NCBI RefSeq assembly: GCF_001435315.1
Contig: NZ_AZGK01000008.1
Location: 32,755 to 96,754 of the forward strand
Reading direction: 5' to 3'
From: Lentilactobacillus parabuchneri DSM 5707 = NBRC 107865
GTDB lineage: Bacteria; Bacillota; Bacilli; Lactobacillales; Lactobacillaceae
DNA: 64,000 bases
In this document: positions 62,885-64,000 of the stretch, piece by piece
Layout: every line of letters begins with the position of its first letter
Position numbering within the stretch: the first letter of the stretch is position 1
The notes under the pieces: model-generated
Databases searched by the model: none
What the model saw: only the letters and a program-made list of their open reading frames with translations
Told to the model about the DNA's origin: nothing
Program-made: the position numbers and the translations under genes

Positions 62885-64000
62885 TTAGATCCCCATTCTT
62901 ATGACTCGATACTTACTAATCATAGCACTAGTTCTCGCCTTCACCAAAGGTTTAAACAATGCATTCCTATCGTGAGAGGTATAATAAACCATGTGCTTTG
63001 TTACTTTTGAAATTGTGACAGTGTGAAACCACGAGTTATGCTTCTCACTAGTTCGTCCAAAAAATTGAACAACATCTCCGACTCTCACATGAGCCATGAC
63101 TCTTCTTAAAGAGTGTGTAACGAAGTGTGGGCGCTTCTTAACATGAGCAAAATAATGCCAAAATCCACCAACAGTCGTCCAACTTGTTGAATACGCCTTA
63201 TGCTTTATTAGCTGGCCCTTTTTCCGATAAACACCAGCATACCATTTTTTAGGATTCCGGCACCGATATCCATGAACAATATGATAAGTTTCCTTGCCGC
63301 GTGAGGTCTTTTTATATCTCCCAATATGAGCAAGTTGAGAACTCCAATTGGTACAATCCCCGCCGCCTGCATAATGGAAATCTGGATACTGAGCGCTGTA
63401 ATATTTGTAATAAGCTTTCATATACCCAACTTCACGGCGCTGCCCCTTATCAAGTCTTTGTCTTCTCTTCCAAGTCGTCTTATAAGGTCTTGCTTTTGTA
63501 CGACTTTCGGGATTAAATCGGCCGGGTTGCGTTACCTTAGTCGATCTAACTAATTTAGTCTGATTATGCTCATTTGGCCTAGCTACCCCGCTTTTTGGGG
63601 ATGTGGAAATATTTGGCTCAGATGACTGTCCTGATTTGTCATTCAATTGTTCAACCGGGCTCTGACTACCCTGCTTCGTTATATTTGTGGTGGAGCTGGT
63701 AGTTGTATTAGAAGGCTTGGAGGAAGGCAAATTAGGATTATTGATATTTGTGGCAACTGTTGCTGACGCGTTACCATTTTCACTGTTAGCACCAGCAGTT
63801 GCTCCACCAGTAAAAATTCCGCCGCTTCCATTGTTGTTGACGCCACCCCCACCGGAATTTCCACCAGGAATGTAGCCCCCACCGCCATTATTGTTATTAT
63901 TATCGTTATCATTGTCATTATCGTTATTGTCATTGGTTTGATTCTGGCTGTTAGTGACATTGTTGAACTGACTCTGGTCATGAGCGGACGCACCAGTTGT
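62885..64000 (-). CDS. large Asn/Gly-rich protein with C-terminal Amidase_6-like toxin domain (N-terminus outside window)
   Basis: At least 371 codons, open to the right edge, so the N-terminus is missing. From the edge: an Asn/Asp-rich run ('NDNNDNDNDNDNNNNN'), a Gly/Asn/Ser-rich linker, a Ser/Thr/Pro linker, then from about 63420 down a cysteine amidase domain. 'GGGDCTNWSSQ' carries the probable nucleophile Cys. 'STSWTTVGGFWHYF' and 'VGDVVQFF...NSWFHTVTISKV' carry the likely catalytic His, and 'VYYTSHDRNALFKPL' the end. This pattern matches Amidase_6 (PF12671), seen in secreted wall- or peptide-cleaving proteins. The end 'YRVIRMGI' is followed at once by the small membrane protein. A secreted polymorphic toxin is most likely; an autolysin is the alternative. 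Confidence 0.8.
   Translation of the reverse strand, partial: TTGASAHDQSQFNNVTNSQNQTNDNNDNDNDNDNNNNNGGGGYIPGGNSGGGGVNNNGSGGIFTGGATAGANSENGNASATVATNINNPNLPSSKPSNTTTSSTTNITKQGSQSPVEQLNDKSGQSSEPNISTSPKSGVARPNEHNQTKLVRSTKVTQPGRFNPESRTKARPYKTTWKRRQRLDKGQRREVGYMKAYYKYYSAQYPDFHYAGGGDCTNWSSQLAHIGRYKKTSRGKETYHIVHGYRCRNPKKWYAGVYRKKGQLIKHKAYSTSWTTVGGFWHYFAHVKKRPHFVTHSLRRVMAHVRVGDVVQFFGRTSEKHNSWFHTVTISKVTKHMVYYTSHDRNALFKPLVKARTSAMISKYRVIRMGI

Noticed and set aside
63679..63993. 104-codon minus-strand frame with Thr/Ile repeats
   Set aside because: A different frame of the Asn/Asp-rich repeat of the toxin-like protein, whose own frame is open to the right edge.
1..64000. CRISPR arrays, tRNA or rRNA genes, prophage genes
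   Set aside because: I saw no regularly spaced repeats, no tRNA or rRNA sequences I could recognise, and no phage structural or integrase genes. This was read by eye, so a divergent tRNA could be missed.

Overview
The window looks like chromosomal DNA of a heterofermentative lactic acid bacterium of the Lactobacillaceae, probably a Lentilactobacillus-like species. The grounds are the gene set (ClpL, CspA, GcvH with lipoate ligase, LPxTG and DUF5776 surface proteins, DegV proteins, an LmrCD-type exporter), strong AGGAGG ribosome sites, T-box and TPP riboswitches and a CIRCE element. The species is inference. I saw no rRNA, tRNA, CRISPR array or prophage.

Layout. 1-9.4 kb: a Na+/H+ antiporter cut by the left edge, a flavodoxin-fold oxidoreductase with a 59-aa partner, OsmC, CIRCE-associated ClpL, a cold-shock protein, a secreted alpha/beta hydrolase, a nitroreductase and a TraX-like membrane protein. 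9.4-16.3 kb: a secreted Svx-like zinc metalloprotease with a beta-helix-like tail, then a heterodimeric ABC exporter with a lipoprotein. 16.6-27.1 kb: a phosphonate and keto-acid block. PhnD, PhnC, two PhnE and a PhnX-PhnW fusion import and degrade 2-aminoethylphosphonate. Next to them a T-box riboswitch governs two isocitrate lyase/PEP mutase superfamily proteins and an MFS transporter, and a second T-box governs a ketopantoate-reductase-family dehydrogenase.

27.2-36.8 kb: one giant LPxTG adhesin gene, about 2806 codons when rejoined, split in frame by an IS30-family element with a 3-bp target duplication. 37-43 kb: lipoate ligase divergent from GcvH, an SDR dehydrogenase, and a TPP riboswitch in front of an allantoinase-like hydrolase and an NCS1 transporter. 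43-60.9 kb: DegV, LacI, phosphoglucomutase, small secreted proteins, ExoA, a DUF5776 surface protein, DHA2 efflux, GAPDH, an ABC-F protein, a histidine phosphatase and a ZIP transporter.

60.9-64 kb is AT-rich and mosaic. A large Asn/Gly-rich protein, cut by the right edge, ends in an Amidase_6-like cysteine amidase domain. Its stop codon abuts the start of a small membrane-anchored protein. Downstream lie eroded copies of the same pair (the last codons of the amidase plus the small protein) mixed with aldo/keto reductase tails, and another such unit lies at 44.3-44.6 kb. This is the arrangement expected of a polymorphic toxin with its immunity proteins and is my main candidate for an undescribed system. 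The second is the TPP-riboswitch-controlled cyclic amidohydrolase and NCS1 pair, a possible unrecognised thiamin-related salvage route.
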